A stretch of DNA of 64,000 nt, taken from the NCBI GenBank assembly GCA_030525745.1, contig JAUNED010000001.1:62001-126000 (forward strand), in the 5' to 3' direction. Below, piece by piece: positions 38,414 to 48,767 of this stretch. This DNA is from Lonepinella koalarum (lineage in GTDB: Bacteria; Pseudomonadota; Gammaproteobacteria; Enterobacterales; Pasteurellaceae). Both the position numbers and the translations under genes were made by a program. Each line of letters begins with the position of its first letter. The stretch's first letter is position 1. The notes beneath the pieces are model-generated. The model had not been told where the DNA came from. It searched no databases and saw only the letters and a list, made by a program, of their open reading frames with translations.

Positions 38414-39526
38414 TTATTTTACTTCACGGAACATGATTTCTCCGGGGATAACACTGCCTTGCCAATAAAGCTCGGTAGCAACTTTTTCTGCTAATTGTAG
38501 ATAATCTTGGCGGATTTCTGTGTTGGAGTGGGAGATCACTGTTGGCGTGCCTTTGTCTAAATCTTCACGTAAACAAATATGTAACGGTAATTGGCTTAAC
38601 ACTTGTACGCCATATTTTGCAGCGATTTTTTCTGCACCGCCTGTGCCGAAAATGGTTTCGTGATGGCCACAATTCGAGCAAATATGTACTGACATATTTT
38701 CCACAATGCCTAATACCGGAACAGAGACTTTATTGAACATTGAAATCCCTTTAATTGCATCAAGCAAGGCAATATCTTGTGGTGTAGTCACAACTACAGC
38801 ACCGGTGACGGGAATTTGTTGCGAAAGCGTCAATTGAATATCGCCGGTTCCCGGTGGCATATCGATAACTAAGTAATCTAAATCCGGCCAGAGCGTTTCA
38901 TTTAATAGTTGGCTTAAGGCACTGCTTGCCATTGGACCACGCCAAATGGTTGCATTATCGGCTTCCATTAAAAAGCCGATGGAATTCGCAAATAAGCCGT
39001 GCGCTTGAATAGGTGTAATATGTTTATTATCCGGCGATGTTGGGCGTTGATCGGCCGCCCCCAGCATATGTGGAATGGAAGGACCATAAATATCCGCATC
39101 TAAAATGCCGACCCTTGCACCTTGTGCTTGTAGCGCGAGGGCTAAATTTACTGTCGTTGTTGATTTGCCTACGCCGCCTTTGCCTGAAGTGACTGCAATG
39201 ATATTTTTTACGCCCTTCACCGCAGGGTGATTATTGGCTCGTTTTAAGGTGGCAATTTGGTAATTAAGTTGCCATTTGATATTTTGGGCTGTTGTAATGG
39301 CTAATAAAGGATTGGAAAGTGCGGTTTGTAATTGTGTAAACGCCGTATTCCAAGCAAAAGGCATTTGGATTTCAATGCGTAAATTATCTCCGCCTTGTTC
39401 GATTTTTTTCACCGCATTTAAGGCGATTAAATCCTTTTTTAAGCTGGAATGTTGGAAGTTTTTAAATAATTCAACGAACTGAAGTTGTTGTTCATCGGTA
39501 AAATTATTGGAAAATTGAATGGACAT
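38414..39526 (-). CDS. mrp: iron-sulfur cluster carrier ATPase Mrp/ApbC
   Basis: 370 residues from the ATG at 39526; the frame extends 27 codons upstream without family similarity. N-terminal MIP18-like domain (about 1-90), then the deviant Walker A GKGGVGKSTTTVNLA (about 110-124). The cluster-binding CxxC is in HICSNCGHHETIFG (about 282-295). It delivers Fe-S clusters to apoproteins. Divergent from metG as in E. coli. Confidence 0.93.
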   Translation of the reverse strand: MSIQFSNNFTDEQQLQFVELFKNFQHSSLKKDLIALNAVKKIEQGGDNLRIEIQMPFAWNTAFTQLQTALSNPLLAITTAQNIKWQLNYQIATLKRANNHPAVKGVKNIIAVTSGKGGVGKSTTTVNLALALQAQGARVGILDADIYGPSIPHMLGAADQRPTSPDNKHITPIQAHGLFANSIGFLMEADNATIWRGPMASSALSQLLNETLWPDLDYLVIDMPPGTGDIQLTLSQQIPVTGAVVVTTPQDIALLDAIKGISMFNKVSVPVLGIVENMSVHICSNCGHHETIFGTGGAEKIAAKYGVQVLSQLPLHICLREDLDKGTPTVISHSNTEIRQDYLQLAEKVATELYWQGSVIPGEIMFREVK

Positions 39527-39668
39527 AGTTTTTCCTAGAATAAAAGTAGAGTAAATTTCTCGGCTATTAAAGCACAAACCGCTCCAAGAGTTAAGCAAAA
39601 GTGGCAAAAATACCGAACTTAGGGTAAAATCTTGCGAAATTTTTACCCTATTTTGAAGGACAATAATA

Positions 39669-41738
39669 ATGTCAAAACAACCTCGACAAATTTTGGTAAC
39701 TTGTGCCTTACCTTATGCCAATGGGCCAATCCATTTAGGGCATATGTTGGAACATATTCAAGCAGATATTTGGGTGCGTTTTCAGCGTATGCGTGGTAAT
39801 GAAACTTACTTTGTCTGTGCTGATGATGCTCATGGCACACCGATTATGTTGAAAGCCGATCAAATGGGCATTTCAGCGGAACAATTGATTGAGGATGTAC
39901 AAAAAAGCCATTATGCGGATTTCTGTGGTTTTAATATCAGTTTTGATAATTATCATTCCACCCATAGCGAAGAAAACCGTGAATTATCAGAGATGATTTA
40001 CGGAAAATTAAAAGAGAACGGATTTATTAAAAGCCGTACGATTTCTCAATTATTTGATCCTGAAAAATCCATGTTCTTACCTGACCGCTTTGTAAAAGGT
40101 ACATGCCCGAAATGTAAAGCGGAAGATCAATACGGTGACAACTGTGAAGCCTGTTCGGCAACCTATAGTCCTTCCGAATTGATTAATCCACGTTCTACGG
40201 TTTCCGGTGCGACACCGATTTTGAAAGAAAGTGAACATTTTTTCTTTGATTTGCCGAGTTTTGAGGGAATGTTGAAAGAATGGAACCGTTCGGGTGCATT
40301 ACAAACGGAAGTGGCGAATAAAATGCAGGAATGGTTTGATGCAGGCCTACAACAATGGGATATATCCCGTGATGCGCCTTATTTCGGTTTCAAAATTCCG
40401 AATACCGAAAACAAATATTTCTACGTGTGGTTGGACGCACCTATTGGTTATATGGCCTCTTTCAAAAACCTCTGTGATAAAAAGAGCGGTCTAAATTTTG
40501 ATAGTTTTTGGCAGAAAGATACCGACACCGAACTGTATCATTTCATCGGTAAAGACATTATGTATTTCCATAGTTTGTTTTGGCCGGCAATGCTTGAAGG
40601 TGCTAATTTACGAAAACCAAGCAATATTTTTGTTCACGGATATGTGACAGTAAATGGCGAGAAAATGTCTAAATCCCGTGGTACATTCATCCAAGCGGCA
40701 ACCTATTTGAAACATTTGGATCCGGAATGTTTACGTTATTATTATGCAGCAAAATTAAGCAACCGCATTGATGATTTGGATCTAAATTTAGAGGATTTTG
40801 TGCAACGTGTGAATACGGATTTAGTCAATAAATTAGTCAATTTAGCTTCACGCAATGCCGGTTTTATTCAAAAACGTTTTGACGGCAAATTGGCAGAAAA
40901 CTTAGATGATCAGGCCTTATTTACAGAATTTACTGCACAATCGGAACAAATTGCCGCGTATTATGAAAATCGTGAATTTGGTAAGGCGGTGCGTGAAATT
41001 ATGGCATTAACCGACAAGGCCAATAAATATATTGATGACAAAGCCCCTTGGGTCATTGCCAAAGAAGATGGGCGTGAAGCAGAATTGCAACGGGTTTGCT
41101 CGATGGGAATTCAATTATTCCGTGTATTGATCGGTTATTTGAAACCCGTGTTGCCAAAATTGGCAGAGCGTGCTGAAGCCTTCTTACAAGCAGAATTAAC
41201 TTGGGATAATTTGGCTCAGCCGTTATTAAATCATCAAATTGCCCCGTTTAAAGCTCTGTTCAACCGTTTGGAGATGAAACAAATTGAGGCAATGATTGAA
41301 GCTTCCAAAGCAGAAAATGCACAAGTCAATGCGCCGAAAACAGCAGAAAAAACGACCGCACTTTCTACGCAAAATAACGCAGAAAATAGCGATTTTGAGC
41401 CGTTGGAAACAGAAATCAGCATTGATGATTTCGCCAAAATTGACTTGCGTGTAGCCAAAGTGATTAGCTGTGAGGCTGTACCTGAAAGCAATAAATTATT
41501 GAAATTCCAATTGGATTTAGGCGCTGAAACCCGTCAAGTGTTTTCTGGGATCAAAGCGGCTTACGGTAAACCGGAAGAATTGGTAGGTCGTTATGTCATT
41601 ATGGTTGCCAACCTTGCTCCTCGTAAAATGAAATTCGGTATGTCGGAAGGCATGATTTTGTCTGCAGGTAGCGGTGGAGCCGATTTATTCTTACTTGATG
41701 TGGATAGCGGTGCTAAAGCCGGCTCCCGAGTAAAATAA
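39669..41738 (+). CDS. metG: methionyl-tRNA synthetase
   Basis: 689 residues. Class I synthetase: HIGH-type motif in [14 protein letters not shown] (about 17-30), KMSKS in [11 protein letters not shown] (about 333-343), and a four-cysteine zinc knuckle (CPKCKAED ... NCEACSA, about 145-163). The C-terminal tRNA-binding OB domain (about 590-689, [16 protein letters not shown]) gives dimerisation. A Lys/Ala/Gln-rich linker of about 35 residues before it carries an uptake signal, a typical place for it. Confidence 0.97.
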   Translation: MSKQPRQILVTCALPYANGPIHLGHMLEHIQADIWVRFQRMRGNETYFVCADDAHGTPIMLKADQMGISAEQLIEDVQKSHYADFCGFNISFDNYHSTHSEENRELSEMIYGKLKENGFIKSRTISQLFDPEKSMFLPDRFVKGTCPKCKAEDQYGDNCEACSATYSPSELINPRSTVSGATPILKESEHFFFDLPSFEGMLKEWNRSGALQTEVANKMQEWFDAGLQQWDISRDAPYFGFKIPNTENKYFYVWLDAPIGYMASFKNLCDKKSGLNFDSFWQKDTDTELYHFIGKDIMYFHSLFWPAMLEGANLRKPSNIFVHGYVTVNGEKMSKSRGTFIQAATYLKHLDPECLRYYYAAKLSNRIDDLDLNLEDFVQRVNTDLVNKLVNLASRNAGFIQKRFDGKLAENLDDQALFTEFTAQSEQIAAYYENREFGKAVREIMALTDKANKYIDDKAPWVIAKEDGREAELQRVCSMGIQLFRVLIGYLKPVLPKLAERAEAFLQAELTWDNLAQPLLNHQIAPFKALFNRLEMKQIEAMIEASKAENAQVNAPKTAEKTTALSTQNNAENSDFEPLETEISIDDFAKIDLRVAKVISCEAVPESNKLLKFQLDLGAETRQVFSGIKAAYGKPEELVGRYVIMVANLAPRKMKFGMSEGMILSAGSGGADLFLLDVDSGAKAGSRVK

Positions 41739-41743
41739 AAGCC

Positions 41744-41774
41744 AAATACCGAGTAAATACTCGGTATTTTTTTG
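41744..41774 (+). terminator. terminator after metG
   Basis: AAATACCGAGTA and TACTCGGTATTT with a very short loop and a T run; deoD starts 19 bases later. Confidence 0.82.
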
Positions 41775-41792
41775 TAAATAAGGAGAAAATCA

Positions 41793-42500
41793 ATGACACC
41801 TCATATTAATGCAGTTCAAGGGGCGTTCGCTGACGTGGTTCTTATGCCCGGTGATCCGTTGCGTGCAAAATATATCGCAGAAAAGTTTTTGACAGAGGCG
41901 CAATTGGTGACAGATGTGCGTCATATGTTGGGTTATACAGGATATTATCAAGGTAAACGGGTTTCCGTGATGGGGCATGGTATGGGTATTCCCTCTTGTT
42001 CCATTTATGCGAAAGAATTAATTACCGAATATGGTGTGAAAACACTGCTTCGTGTGGGGTCTTGTGGTGCTTTGTCTGAGGCAATTCAATTGCGTGATAT
42101 TGTCATTGCATTGGGTGCAAGCACAGATTCTAACGTGAATCGCATTAGGTTCAAACAATATGACTTTGCCGCTATTGCTGATTTTTCATTGGTGCAAAGT
42201 GCGGTCAAAATTGCACAACATTTGCAAATCAAGGCACATGTCGGCAATGTGTTTACTACAGATTTATTTTATACGCCGGATACACAACTTTTTGATATTG
42301 CAGAAAAATTAGGTATTCTCGGGGTGGAAATGGAAACAGCCGGTTTGTATGGTGTTGCAGCTGAATTTGGCGCAAAAGCGATGGCGATGATGACGGTGTC
42401 CGATCATATTCGTACAGGTGAAAAAATGACATCGGAAGAACGTCAATTTAGTTTTGATGAGATGATCAAATTAGCCTTAGAAACTGCCTTAGAAAACTAA
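41793..42500 (+). CDS. deoD: purine nucleoside phosphorylase, DeoD type
   Basis: 235 residues; cleaves purine nucleosides with phosphate for salvage. The hexameric class motif [15 protein letters not shown] (about 64-78), the phosphate site [15 protein letters not shown] (about 17-31) and the substrate loop [17 protein letters not shown] (about 178-194) are present, with the catalytic Asp in TVSDHI. AAGGAGAAAAT precedes the ATG. Mono-gene unit with terminators on each side. Confidence 0.95.
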   Translation: MTPHINAVQGAFADVVLMPGDPLRAKYIAEKFLTEAQLVTDVRHMLGYTGYYQGKRVSVMGHGMGIPSCSIYAKELITEYGVKTLLRVGSCGALSEAIQLRDIVIALGASTDSNVNRIRFKQYDFAAIADFSLVQSAVKIAQHLQIKAHVGNVFTTDLFYTPDTQLFDIAEKLGILGVEMETAGLYGVAAEFGAKAMAMMTVSDHIRTGEKMTSEERQFSFDEMIKLALETALEN

Positions 42501-42515
42501 CTAAAATACTTACTA

Positions 42516-42549
42516 AAAATGCCCTAAATTACACAATTTAGGGCATTTT
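42516..42549. terminator. bidirectional terminator between deoD and the FMN reductase gene
   Basis: AAAATGCCCTAAATT and AATTTAGGGCATTTT around ACAC; arms of 15 bases with A and T flanks serve both convergent genes. Confidence 0.87.
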
Positions 42550-42557
42550 CTTTGTCA

Positions 42558-43106
42558 TTAGAATTTAGCAACAAAGTCTGCATACGCCTTAATAAAACCG
42601 CTTAAAGTAGCAGCGACTGCTTCAGAAGGGTTGCCTTCAGCATCAAATGCACCGTTGAACAAACCGCCAATATTAGCGGCAAATGGTGCAGTCGGCATAT
42701 TGATAAATGAACCGGAGGTAATGACACGCAAGTGATCTGCCGCACGCACGCCACCACCAGCTCCGGCACCTACGGAAACAATGCCGGCAGGTTTGCCAAT
42801 CCATAGGCTTTGTCCCATTGGGCGAGAACCGATATCGATAGCGTTTTTAATCATGGCAGAATAACTGCCGTTGTGTTCCGGTGTGATGAAAATATAGGCA
42901 TCAGCTTGCGCAATTTGTGTTCGGAATATTTCATAAGATTGAGGGGAATTCGCATCTAAATCACGGTCATAAAGTGGTAGATGTGCGATTTCGACGATGT
43001 CTAACTGCAGGCTTGTAGGAGCAAGCTGTTGTAAATGTTTAGCGACTAGCTTGCTAAATGAGGTACTACTGCCGCTGCCAACTAATAGGGCGATTTTTTT
43101 AGTCAT
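42558..43106 (-). CDS. NAD(P)H-dependent FMN reductase family protein
   Basis: 182 residues of the flavodoxin-like NADPH-dependent FMN reductase/azoreductase family. The phosphate-binding loop GSGSSTSFSKLVA (about 10-22) and the isoalloxazine-contact motif TPEHNGSYSAMIKNAID (about 75-91) are clear. Likely a cytoplasmic quinone, chromate or flavin reductase; substrate not determined. AAGGAAAA precedes the ATG. An uptake signal lies upstream. Confidence 0.85.
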   Translation of the reverse strand: MTKKIALLVGSGSSTSFSKLVAKHLQQLAPTSLQLDIVEIAHLPLYDRDLDANSPQSYEIFRTQIAQADAYIFITPEHNGSYSAMIKNAIDIGSRPMGQSLWIGKPAGIVSVGAGAGGGVRAADHLRVITSGSFINMPTAPFAANIGGLFNGAFDAEGNPSEAVAATLSGFIKAYADFVAKF

Positions 43107-43219
43107 TTTGTTTTCCTTATTTAAAAAGTGCGGTTGAAATAGAGTTTAAAATTATAGTGAAAATCTCTGTATTGATAATGATAGATTTTATTGAAAAATT
43201 ATTAACTCAGAGTAAATAA

Positions 43220-44044
43220 TCAAGCCCAATAAGCAAAATTTGCCCATAAAGGTAAGCCGGCACTTAGTAATAACATCATCATCAACATCATATAATTCAG
43301 ACTTGTTTTACGGAAAATATGTCCGCCAATAATCAATGTTATTAGCAAATGTAAAATAAAATATAAGGCAAGAGCCAATTCATTTTTAAAAATGCCGGCA
43401 AAATAGACCGCACTTTGTTGGCTTAATAAGGTGAGCAAAATCAGCAAGACAATCACATTACTCAAAAGTGAAATTAATACACCAAAGGGCAATAAATTAA
43501 TGAAATTATGCAGTCGGTTTTTCGATACTAATAAAGCTAGATGTGCCAGCACAATAGCTACGGCTATTTGAGCAAAAATATTATATTGTAACCACGCCAA
43601 CAACGGTAATTCAGATAAAATAATGCCGTAGCAAATCACGCCGACAACGCTGCTAAATAGGGCGATTTTGAGCATAGCATTACGCAATTGATCTTCCGAA
43701 GGTTGTTTGTAAGTGGCGATGGTGATGATAATACCGCACAGACAAAGGAAATCGCTTAGCACATAATGATAGTTGGAAAATAATCCTAACAATAGCCATA
43801 GCCCCCAATAGAGAGCAAAGCCCAATTGCATTTTGCCGAGCCTTCCACGTTGGCCGGGGCAGATTTCACCTTTATAAAAGATCAGTAAACAGAGACATTG
43901 AGCGACTAACACGGCGAATGCCAAATGAGGAATCGCATGTGAATGAGGTTGTAAATAGAGGCAGAATAAATCAATGATAAGCACGGCTAAAATAGGCAAC
44001 AAGCCAAAAAGTGCGGTGGATTTTGAGGTTTTTTCGTCAGACAT
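43220..44044 (-). CDS. polytopic membrane protein of unknown function
   Basis: 274 residues with about eight or nine hydrophobic segments and few charged loops; a basic loop YKGEICPGQRGRLGKMQ (about 56-72) follows the second segment. No family recognised. No good ribosome site is seen before the ATG at 44044. Two uptake signals are inside. It is divergent from a UPF0126-type gene with which it shares about 130 bases of upstream DNA. Confidence 0.7.
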   Translation of the reverse strand: MSDEKTSKSTALFGLLPILAVLIIDLFCLYLQPHSHAIPHLAFAVLVAQCLCLLIFYKGEICPGQRGRLGKMQLGFALYWGLWLLLGLFSNYHYVLSDFLCLCGIIITIATYKQPSEDQLRNAMLKIALFSSVVGVICYGIILSELPLLAWLQYNIFAQIAVAIVLAHLALLVSKNRLHNFINLLPFGVLISLLSNVIVLLILLTLLSQQSAVYFAGIFKNELALALYFILHLLITLIIGGHIFRKTSLNYMMLMMMLLLSAGLPLWANFAYWA

Positions 44045-44176
44045 AGTTGCGTTTACAAGATGTTAAAAATGTCGCTTATTATGCAAAATTTCTGTTTGAT
44101 TGCCTAGCGAAAAAAATCCTACTGCCAAGTAAAATTTAGGTTAAAATGACCGCACTTTTAGTGATGGGGAGCAGGT

Positions 44177-44854
44177 ATGTTGCTTGATGTCATTTTCTTT
44201 GTGGGTTTGGTTGTGGTCGCAATGACCGGCGCATTGTCTGCTGGTCGTGAGCGAATGGATATCTTCGGCGTAATCGTCATTGCATTTATGACTGCACTGG
44301 GTGGTGGTGCGGCTCGGGACATTATTTTAGGGCATTATCCCCTGAGTTTTGTGGCAAATCCGGAATATGTGCTGATTGTGGTGCTATCTGCCGTGATCAC
44401 TGTATTATTATCACCTTTAATCAAGCATTTTAACCAATCTTTCCGCACAATTTTCCTTGTGTTAGATGGCTTGGGGCTGATTTTATTTGCTATTATCGGC
44501 ACACAAATTGCTTTAGATATGGGCTATGGTTTTACGGTAGCTGTGATTTCAGCGATTTTGACAGGTGCGTTCGGCGGTGTATTGCGTGATATTTTATGTA
44601 ACCGTATCCCATTGATTTTTCAACAAGAATTATATGCTATGGTGGCCTTGTTAGCGGCCGCTATTTATATGGGTTTATTGGCATTGGGTGTCTCTCAAAA
44701 TCTCGTCGTCATGATTACCTTAGCGGTAGGTTTTATTGTGCGGTTGTTGGCGATCTATTTTAAATGGGGTTTTCCGGTGTTTGATTATCAAGAACCGCCT
44801 CAACAAGATATAAATCAAAAACGCCTTAAAAGACGGAAATATAAAGAACACTAG
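44177..44854 (+). CDS. UPF0126/TRIC-family membrane protein (YicG-like)
   Basis: 225 residues, seven hydrophobic segments, with the duplicated glycine-rich signature: ALGGGAARDIILGHYP (about 40-55) and AFGGVLRDILCNRIPL (about 125-140). This internal repeat marks the family, whose members include potassium-channel-like (TRIC) proteins. The C-terminal tail is basic (RLKRRKYKEH). GGAG ribosome site. Followed by proA on the same strand after 96 bases. Confidence 0.88.
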   Translation: MLLDVIFFVGLVVVAMTGALSAGRERMDIFGVIVIAFMTALGGGAARDIILGHYPLSFVANPEYVLIVVLSAVITVLLSPLIKHFNQSFRTIFLVLDGLGLILFAIIGTQIALDMGYGFTVAVISAILTGAFGGVLRDILCNRIPLIFQQELYAMVALLAAAIYMGLLALGVSQNLVVMITLAVGFIVRLLAIYFKWGFPVFDYQEPPQQDINQKRLKRRKYKEH

Positions 44855-44950
44855 GATCTTTGATAATTTAAATAAGCCGGTAATATAGGCAGGTTTTTAT
44901 CATCATATTTGAATTATCAACAGACCCTAGCAGAAAACAGGAAGAAAAAT

Positions 44951-46210
44951 ATGACAAATTTAATCGAAATGGGCAAAGCGGCAAAAGCGGCCTCTTATGT
45001 GTTGGCACAACTTTCACAAAGTGAGAAAAATCGAGCTTTAGGCATTATTGCGGATCAACTGGAACAACAGCAAGAACGTATTTTAGCCGCCAATGCGTTG
45101 GATATTCAGGCAGCAAAAGAAAACGGCATTTCTGAGGCAATTATTGATCGTTTGTTATTAACGGAAGCCCGTTTGAAAGCGATAGCAAATGATGTACGTT
45201 ATGTGATGACACTGGCTGATCCGGTGGGTAAACTCATTGACGGTGATGTGCTGGATAGTGGGTTAAAATTAGAGCGTATTCGTGTGCCTTTAGGGGTGGT
45301 AGGTACGATTTATGAAGCCCGCCCGAATGTGACGATTGATGTGGCAAGCCTTTGTTTGAAAACCGGTAATGCGGTAATTTTGCGTGGTGGAAAGGAAACC
45401 CAACATTCCAATCAAATTTTAGTAGATGTGGTGCAATATGCCCTTGTTCAAGCAGGGCTACCACAGGCCGCAGTGCAGGCAATCACAAACCCTGATCGTG
45501 CGTTGGTCATGGAACTGTTAAAACTGGATCGCTATGTAGATATGATTATTCCGCGAGGCGGAGCAGGTCTACACGAATTATGCAAACAGCATTCCTCTAT
45601 TCCGGTGATTGTTGGAGGCATTGGCGTTTGTCATACTTTTGTAGAGCAAAGTGCGGATCAAAATCAGGCAGTTTCCGTGATTGAAAATGCCAAAACACAA
45701 CGCCCAAGCACCTGTAATACATTGGAAACCTTGTTGGTACAAGAAAGTATTGCTGCTGAATTTTTACCGAAACTGGCAAAAAAATTAGCAGGCAAAATTG
45801 CAAAATATCACGCCGATCCTACCGCACTTTTGATTTTACAACAGGCAAATGCGGCAGTTGAGCCTGTGCAAGAAACGGATCTTCGCAAAGAATGGCTTTC
45901 CACCGATTTAAATGTGGTGATTGTCAAAGATATTCATGAGGCGATTGTACATATTCGTGAATATGGCACACAGCACTCCGAGGCAATTTTAACTTCATCA
46001 CAAAAATTGGCACAGCAATTTGTTGCACAAGTGGACGCAGCGGCAGTCTATATCAATGCCAGTACCCGATTTACCGACGGAGGACAATTCGGCTTAGGCG
46101 CAGAAGTGGCAGTAAGTACGCAAAAACTACACGCCAGAGGCCCAATGGGATTGGAGGCTTTAACCACTTATAAATGGGTTTGCTCAGGTGATTATACTGT
46201 CAGACAATAA
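44951..46210 (+). CDS. proA: glutamate-5-semialdehyde dehydrogenase (gamma-glutamyl phosphate reductase)
   Basis: 419 residues from the ATG at 44951 with GGAAGAAAAAT before it; an earlier in-frame ATG gives a longer, unlikely start. Second enzyme of proline synthesis, reducing gamma-glutamyl phosphate. The catalytic cysteine is in [12 protein letters not shown] (about residues 252-263). [18 protein letters not shown] and [13 protein letters not shown] mark the C-terminus. proB is not adjacent. Two uptake-like cores lie within, one complete near 45822. Confidence 0.95.
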   Translation: MTNLIEMGKAAKAASYVLAQLSQSEKNRALGIIADQLEQQQERILAANALDIQAAKENGISEAIIDRLLLTEARLKAIANDVRYVMTLADPVGKLIDGDVLDSGLKLERIRVPLGVVGTIYEARPNVTIDVASLCLKTGNAVILRGGKETQHSNQILVDVVQYALVQAGLPQAAVQAITNPDRALVMELLKLDRYVDMIIPRGGAGLHELCKQHSSIPVIVGGIGVCHTFVEQSADQNQAVSVIENAKTQRPSTCNTLETLLVQESIAAEFLPKLAKKLAGKIAKYHADPTALLILQQANAAVEPVQETDLRKEWLSTDLNVVIVKDIHEAIVHIREYGTQHSEAILTSSQKLAQQFVAQVDAAAVYINASTRFTDGGQFGLGAEVAVSTQKLHARGPMGLEALTTYKWVCSGDYTVRQ

Positions 46211-46252
46211 TTCCTATTTAGTAAATCGGTACTAAAATTAAATAAAATCTAA

Positions 46253-46290
46253 TATCCCGTTTGTTTTAAAATGAATGGGATAATTTTTTA
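46253..46290 (+). terminator. terminator after proA
   Basis: TATCCC and GGGATA with a partly paired inner region (GTTT/AAT) and then ATTTTTTAAT. Confidence 0.65.
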
Positions 46291-46368
46291 ATATTTTTAT
46301 TTGACAAGTTTTAATTAAATCGTTATTTGTAACATATCTTTTATTTTTCATCTTTAAGGGGAATATTT

Positions 46369-47721
46369 ATGTCAAATCTTTCAGTGGCTAAATTCGGTGG
46401 CACAAGTGTTGCTAATCATGCGGCAATGACCGCATCTGCTAAAATTGTGATTGCGGATCCGAACACACGAGTAGTGGTACTTTCTGCTTCCGCAGGGGTG
46501 ACTAATTTATTGGTTGAATTGGCGAATGGGTGTGATGCGGCTAAGCGTGTAAAATTAGTGGGCGAAGTTCGTCAAATTCAAGAAAATATCTTGAACGAAT
46601 TACAAGATGCAAGCACAGTACGCCCTGAAATTGAGGAATTATTGAAAAGTGTGGAATATTTGGCGGAAGCTGCAAGTCTTGCTACTTCAGCAGCCTTAAC
46701 CGATGAATTAATCAGCCATGGCGAAATGATGTCTACCAAGATTTTCGTACAAATTTTGCGTGAATTAAATACGCAAGCCACATGGATTGATGTACGCACA
46801 GTGGTGGCAACCAACAGCCATTTCGGTAAAGCTGCACCAAACGATGAATTAACCCAGAAAAACAGCGATAATATATTAAAACCACTTATTGATCGTGGTG
46901 AATTAATTATTACGCAGGGCTTTATCGGCCGTGATCCTGAAGGCAAAACCACCACCTTAGGTCGTGGCGGTTCCGACTATTCGGCGGCCTTAATTGCGGA
47001 AGTGTTAAATGCAAAAGATGTGTTAATTTGGACTGATGTGGCGGGCATTTACACCACAGATCCACGCATTGTGCCGGCGGCAAAACGTATTGATACAATG
47101 AGCTTTGCAGAAGCGGCGGAAATGGCAACTTTCGGTGCGAAAGTCTTACACCCTGCAACCTTATTACCGGCAGTTCGCAGTAATATTCCGGTGTATGTAG
47201 GTTCAAGTAAAGCGCCACAAGACGGCGGCACTTGGGTCACTCGCGACCCACAACCACGCCCGACTTTCCGTGCCATTGCGTTGCGTCGTGATCAAACTTT
47301 ATTAACCTTATCCAGCTTAAATATGCTACATGCACAAGGTTTCTTGGCAAATGTATTCAACATTTTGGCAAAACACAAAATTTCTGTTGATACTATCACC
47401 ACTTCTGAAGTCAGCGTCGCTTTAACCTTGGACAAAACCGGCTCGGCTTCTTCCGGTGCGGAATTGCTTTCTAACGAATTATTAAGCGAATTAAGCGAAG
47501 TTTGCACGGTAAAAGTGGATACAGGCTTATCCTTAGTGGCATTAATCGGCAATGATTTACATATTTCTGCCGGCATAGCCAAACGCATTTTCACTGCGTT
47601 GGAGCAACATAATGTACGCATGATTAGTTACGGTGCCAGCACAAACAACATTTGCACCTTAGTACAAAGCAGCCAAGCGGACGATGTGGTGCGTGCATTA
47701 CACGCTGAATTTTTTGAGTAA
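46369..47721 (+). CDS. lysC: lysine-sensitive aspartokinase III
   Basis: 450 residues; first step of the aspartate family pathway, here the mono-functional enzyme that serves lysine. Aspartokinase motifs KFGGTSVANH (about 7-16) and LGRGGSDYSAALIAE (about 203-217) precede tandem ACT domains (about 310-450) that would bind lysine. The upstream 158 bases contain TTGACA (46301-46306) with an AT-rich -10 such as TATTTG about 17 bases later, and the proA terminator. A TTTAAGGGG ribosome site precedes the ATG. The gap is too short and lacks the pattern for a lysine riboswitch. Confidence 0.94.
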   Translation: MSNLSVAKFGGTSVANHAAMTASAKIVIADPNTRVVVLSASAGVTNLLVELANGCDAAKRVKLVGEVRQIQENILNELQDASTVRPEIEELLKSVEYLAEAASLATSAALTDELISHGEMMSTKIFVQILRELNTQATWIDVRTVVATNSHFGKAAPNDELTQKNSDNILKPLIDRGELIITQGFIGRDPEGKTTTLGRGGSDYSAALIAEVLNAKDVLIWTDVAGIYTTDPRIVPAAKRIDTMSFAEAAEMATFGAKVLHPATLLPAVRSNIPVYVGSSKAPQDGGTWVTRDPQPRPTFRAIALRRDQTLLTLSSLNMLHAQGFLANVFNILAKHKISVDTITTSEVSVALTLDKTGSASSGAELLSNELLSELSEVCTVKVDTGLSLVALIGNDLHISAGIAKRIFTALEQHNVRMISYGASTNNICTLVQSSQADDVVRALHAEFFE

Positions 47722-47745
47722 GTGCGGTTGGTTTTCAGCATATTT

Positions 47746-47778
47746 AAAAAATCCTCAACTTGGTTGAGGATTTTTTTT
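47746..47778. terminator. bidirectional terminator between lysC and the adhesin operon
   Basis: AATCCTCAAC and GTTGAGGATT with a three-base loop, A run on the left and eight T on the right. Confidence 0.87.
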
Positions 47779-47782
47779 ATGA

Positions 47783-48760
47783 TTAATTGACTTTAATCAG
47801 TTTTTGTATCTGATTGTCAGGAGAGGTAATTAAAATCTCTTTCGGTGGGGATTTTTGTCGATGTAAAATCGCCACCACATTTCCCACTTTAGCGATTTCT
47901 TGAAATTGCCCGTCCACTTTATAGTTTGCCACATCAATCCCGTCTTTAAAAATCAAAAAGGTACTGATTTTGGTGCTACGAATGGTTTCCAAACCAATTG
48001 CTTGTTGATCAGGCACGTTATAGCTCGGTGTTTTGCGTTTGGCATATTGAGCCAATAGTTTACTATCTTGGCTTATTGCTAAGATCTCACGGAGCTTTTT
48101 TATTTCGGCTTCATTCACCTCGCTATACTTGGCTTGGATCTGATTTAACGGCGTTTCTGCCGGCGTATTAGGAGTGTCTGTGAGGCTTTTAGCTTCAGGC
48201 ACAACCTGATTTTCCACGGTTTCTTTTTCCATCACAGGCATTGCAATCATATTCACGTCATCGTTCACGGATTGCGTTTTTCCTTGTGTGCTTGCACTTG
48301 GCTCGCTCAATGCTACCGGCTTAGGTTTTGTCTCGTCATATACCACATTCCCGATAAATTGGGTCGGCGCTAAACTGACATTTTCCCCAACCAAAGCCAA
48401 CACGACTTTATCGTCCAACATATCAAAGCGTAACTCTTGTTTACTCTGTTGCTGAGCCAACTGTTGATTGGTTTGATTAAGCAACTCCTGCAAACTGTGG
48501 CGGTCATCTTGCTTGACTTTGATTTGAACCGTGGAATTATGTTTTGCCGCATAATAACCGATACCTAATTTCTCCGCCAATTGTTGCGCCAAATCGCCCA
48601 CATTGCCTTTATAAGTGACAGCGATACGGGCTTGTTGATATTTTTGCAACTCAACCTCATTGGCAGTAGCCAATGAGGTTGTCAAACTTAAGAAAAGTGC
48701 GGTGAAGATTTTTGAGGTTTTGAATCCCTTGTTGATTTTCATCTTGTTCATCATTTTCAT
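47783..48760 (-). CDS. periplasmic partner protein of the trimeric autotransporter
   Basis: 325 residues from the ATG at 48760, just eight bases beyond the adhesin stop with AAGG in front. A signal peptide ends near residue 34 (SLATA); there is no lipobox. The first mature domain (about 40-120, ITYKGNVGDLAQQLAEKLG-like with VTYKGN as seen) looks like the secretin N0/DotD fold, by eye only. Then a Pro/Thr/Glu-rich linker (about 135-220) and a C-terminal beta-rich domain (about 250-325). Other adhesins of this class have co-transcribed periplasmic helpers (SadB, TpgA), but this is a different protein type. Probably helps export or anchoring; unproven. Confidence 0.65.
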   Translation of the reverse strand: MKMMNKMKINKGFKTSKIFTALFLSLTTSLATANEVELQKYQQARIAVTYKGNVGDLAQQLAEKLGIGYYAAKHNSTVQIKVKQDDRHSLQELLNQTNQQLAQQQSKQELRFDMLDDKVVLALVGENVSLAPTQFIGNVVYDETKPKPVALSEPSASTQGKTQSVNDDVNMIAMPVMEKETVENQVVPEAKSLTDTPNTPAETPLNQIQAKYSEVNEAEIKKLREILAISQDSKLLAQYAKRKTPSYNVPDQQAIGLETIRSTKISTFLIFKDGIDVANYKVDGQFQEIAKVGNVVAILHRQKSPPKEILITSPDNQIQKLIKVN

Positions 48761-48767
48761 CACCGCC

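Noticed and set aside
38251..38436. 61-residue open frame across the end of dctM
   Set aside because: It overlaps dctM in another frame and runs over the terminator; it is a shadow.
46211..46368. Possible lysine riboswitch before lysC
   Set aside because: The gap is 158 bases, much of it the proA terminator and an AT-rich promoter region; no multi-helix junction pattern or second terminator hairpin near the start codon was seen.
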